A DNA stretch of 64,000 bases from CBDDBH01 sp965225625 (GTDB lineage Bacteria > Pseudomonadota > Gammaproteobacteria > JADZEE01). The number at the start of each line of letters is the position of its first letter. The first letter of the stretch is position 1. The notes beneath the pieces are model-generated. The model was not told the origin of the DNA, did no database searches, and saw nothing but the letters and a program-made list of their open reading frames with translations. The position numbers were made by a program, and so were the translations under genes. The stretch lies in assembly GCA_965225625.1 (NCBI GenBank), contig CBDDBH010000031.1, positions 124,001 to 188,000 on the forward strand, given 5' to 3'. Of the stretch, positions 63,023 through 64,000 are shown piece by piece.

Positions 63023-63511
63023 CTACTCGACGTCTCGGATGTATCTAACGGGGACAGCATCGTCCGCGGCATGCTGGTAAACGCATGAGAGTTCGGAGAA
63101 CGCATCCAATGCCGCGTCGAAATCATCGCTCTCGCGCAGAGCAAAACTGTCGATCCCACAGCGCGCCATGAACTGTAGTTGATCACGCGCAACGTCGCCC
63201 AGCGCGCGAATTTCACCACGATAACGATAACGCTCACGCAGAATGCGAGCGAGCGTAAACGAACGTCCATCCGAGAAAACTGGAAACTTGACGCCAATAA
63301 GGGCGAAAACGTTGATCGCGCGCGAAACTTCCTGTACGTCGTCATCACCGTCTACCCAAATCGCCAGTTCACCCGCGTGGGCGCTGCGTAGCTCCGGCTC
63401 GGCGCACCAACGTCGGAAGGGAACAATAACGTTGCCGTCGCCGGCCGCATCGCCTTCATCGACGAACCGCCAGGTATCCTCAACGATTTGTTGATCCTTA
63501 ATTATACGCAA
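63023..63511 (-). CDS. DUF934 protein, sulfite-reductase associated
   Basis: A 162-residue DUF934 protein. The family block is in VFALIGVKFPVFSDGRSFTLARILRERYRYRGEIRALGDVARDQLQFMARCGIDSFAL. Such proteins are regularly encoded with assimilatory sulfite reductase and are presumed to help in reduction, without a defined reaction. It overlaps the end of the reductase gene by 14 bp, so translation is probably coupled. Confidence 0.9.
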   Translation of the reverse strand: MRIIKDQQIVEDTWRFVDEGDAAGDGNVIVPFRRWCAEPELRSAHAGELAIWVDGDDDVQEVSRAINVFALIGVKFPVFSDGRSFTLARILRERYRYRGEIRALGDVARDQLQFMARCGIDSFALRESDDFDAALDAFSELSCVYQHAADDAVPVRYIRDVE

Positions 63512-64000
63512 GTGCGGCTACCTCGGTCACGGCGGGGCGTTCATAAACCCGCTGTTTGAACGGCTTAATTCCTATACGTCGATAAGTATCCACGAAACGC
63601 TCTGCTTCGATCCGATGCTCCGTATAGACGTCGAGCAGACTGGCAATAGCATCGGCAACCTCGGTCGCTGCAATAGCCGGTCCCAGGCGCTCACCCAGCG
63701 CCGCGTCATCACCGGCCGCTCCGCCTAGCGTAAACTGGTAGAACTCTTCACCGTGCTTTTCAACTCCGAGTATGCCGATGTTGCCAACGTGGTGATGGCC
63801 ACAAGCATTCATGCAGCCGGACATCTTAATGCTGACTTCTCCCACGTCGTGCAGATAGTCGAGATCGCAGAACCGTTCGTTGATTTGTTTCGCTATCGGA
63901 ATAGAACCGGCGTTGGCTAGATTGCAAAAATCAAGACCCGGGCAACAGATCATATCGGTCAAGGTACCGATATTCGGCGTTGCTAATTTCTGCATGCGTA
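63498..64000 (-). CDS. Sulfite/nitrite reductase haemoprotein subunit (3' end only)
   Basis: The C-terminal part of a sirohaem [4Fe-4S] reductase; the frame runs off the window edge. Cluster ligands are CCPGLDFC (C-x5-C) and SGCMNACGHH (C-x3-C), the arrangement in which one cysteine bridges to sirohaem. A DUF934 gene directly downstream points to assimilatory sulfite reductase (CysI-like) rather than nitrite reductase. An internal ATG at 63995 is not the gene start. Confidence 0.9.
   Translation of the reverse strand, partial: RMQKLATPNIGTLTDMICCPGLDFCNLANAGSIPIAKQINERFCDLDYLHDVGEVSIKMSGCMNACGHHHVGNIGILGVEKHGEEFYQFTLGGAAGDDAALGERLGPAIAATEVADAIASLLDVYTEHRIEAERFVDTYRRIGIKPFKQRVYERPAVTEVAALAYN

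Overview
The window is a gammaproteobacterial chromosome segment. Evidence is the surA-pdxA-rsmA order, apaG-apaH facing folA-thyA-lgt, a glnK-type PII gene with ubiK and comM beside it, and the uvrA / MFS / ssb block. Two TonB-dependent receptors and many exported proteins point to a Gram-negative heterotroph. I cannot name a genus from the sequence alone. No tRNA, rRNA or CRISPR array was seen.

Layout. 1-12.3 kb is core genome: surA (cut by the window edge), pdxA, rsmA, a DnaA-box-rich gene-free stretch, aroE, a cNMP-binding/rhodanese fusion, a CDGSH protein, glnK with a candidate sigma-54 promoter, ubiK, comM, apaGH and folA-thyA-lgt. 12.4-14.5 kb is a DUF255 thioredoxin-like protein. 14.6-38.3 kb is a purine-nucleoside salvage and catabolism island: adenosine kinase, deoC, two intact deoD, a trimeric-type purine nucleoside phosphorylase, three CNT (NupC-type) loci of which one is dead, a guanine-deaminase-like enzyme, an exported MTA/SAH-deaminase-like amidohydrolase, mtnA and an adenosine-deaminase-family gene. 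With them are a TonB receptor, an MFS carrier, two NdmA-like Rieske oxygenases (one frameshifted), two cupins, an SDR and a P450.

The island is being rearranged. It holds three MITE-like elements with 20-24 bp terminal inverted repeats, a decayed copy of the nupC promoter and 5' end now sitting in front of a Rieske gene, a nupC pseudogene with three separate lesions, and a deoD remnant. Taken together the genes could import modified purine nucleosides (for example 5'-methylthioadenosine or N-methylated nucleosides), deaminate or demethylate them, and split them by phosphorolysis. The substrate is inference.

38.5-44.6 kb is uvrA, an MFS gene split by an IS630-family insertion, and ssb. 44.8-55.9 kb is a second accessory block: two membrane proteins resembling the ATP/ADP-translocase (NTT) fold around a TonB receptor, two exported class A beta-lactamase-like hydrolases, and an exported protein with dikinase domains in glucan-water-dikinase order. 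56-64 kb holds a receiver/Ser-Thr kinase fusion, a lon-family protease, a small lipoprotein, an LplT-like carrier, pyruvate kinase, a DUF934 protein and the 3' end of a sulfite/nitrite reductase. Two copies of a perfect hairpin repeat (17.5 and 44.7 kb) lie between convergent genes.
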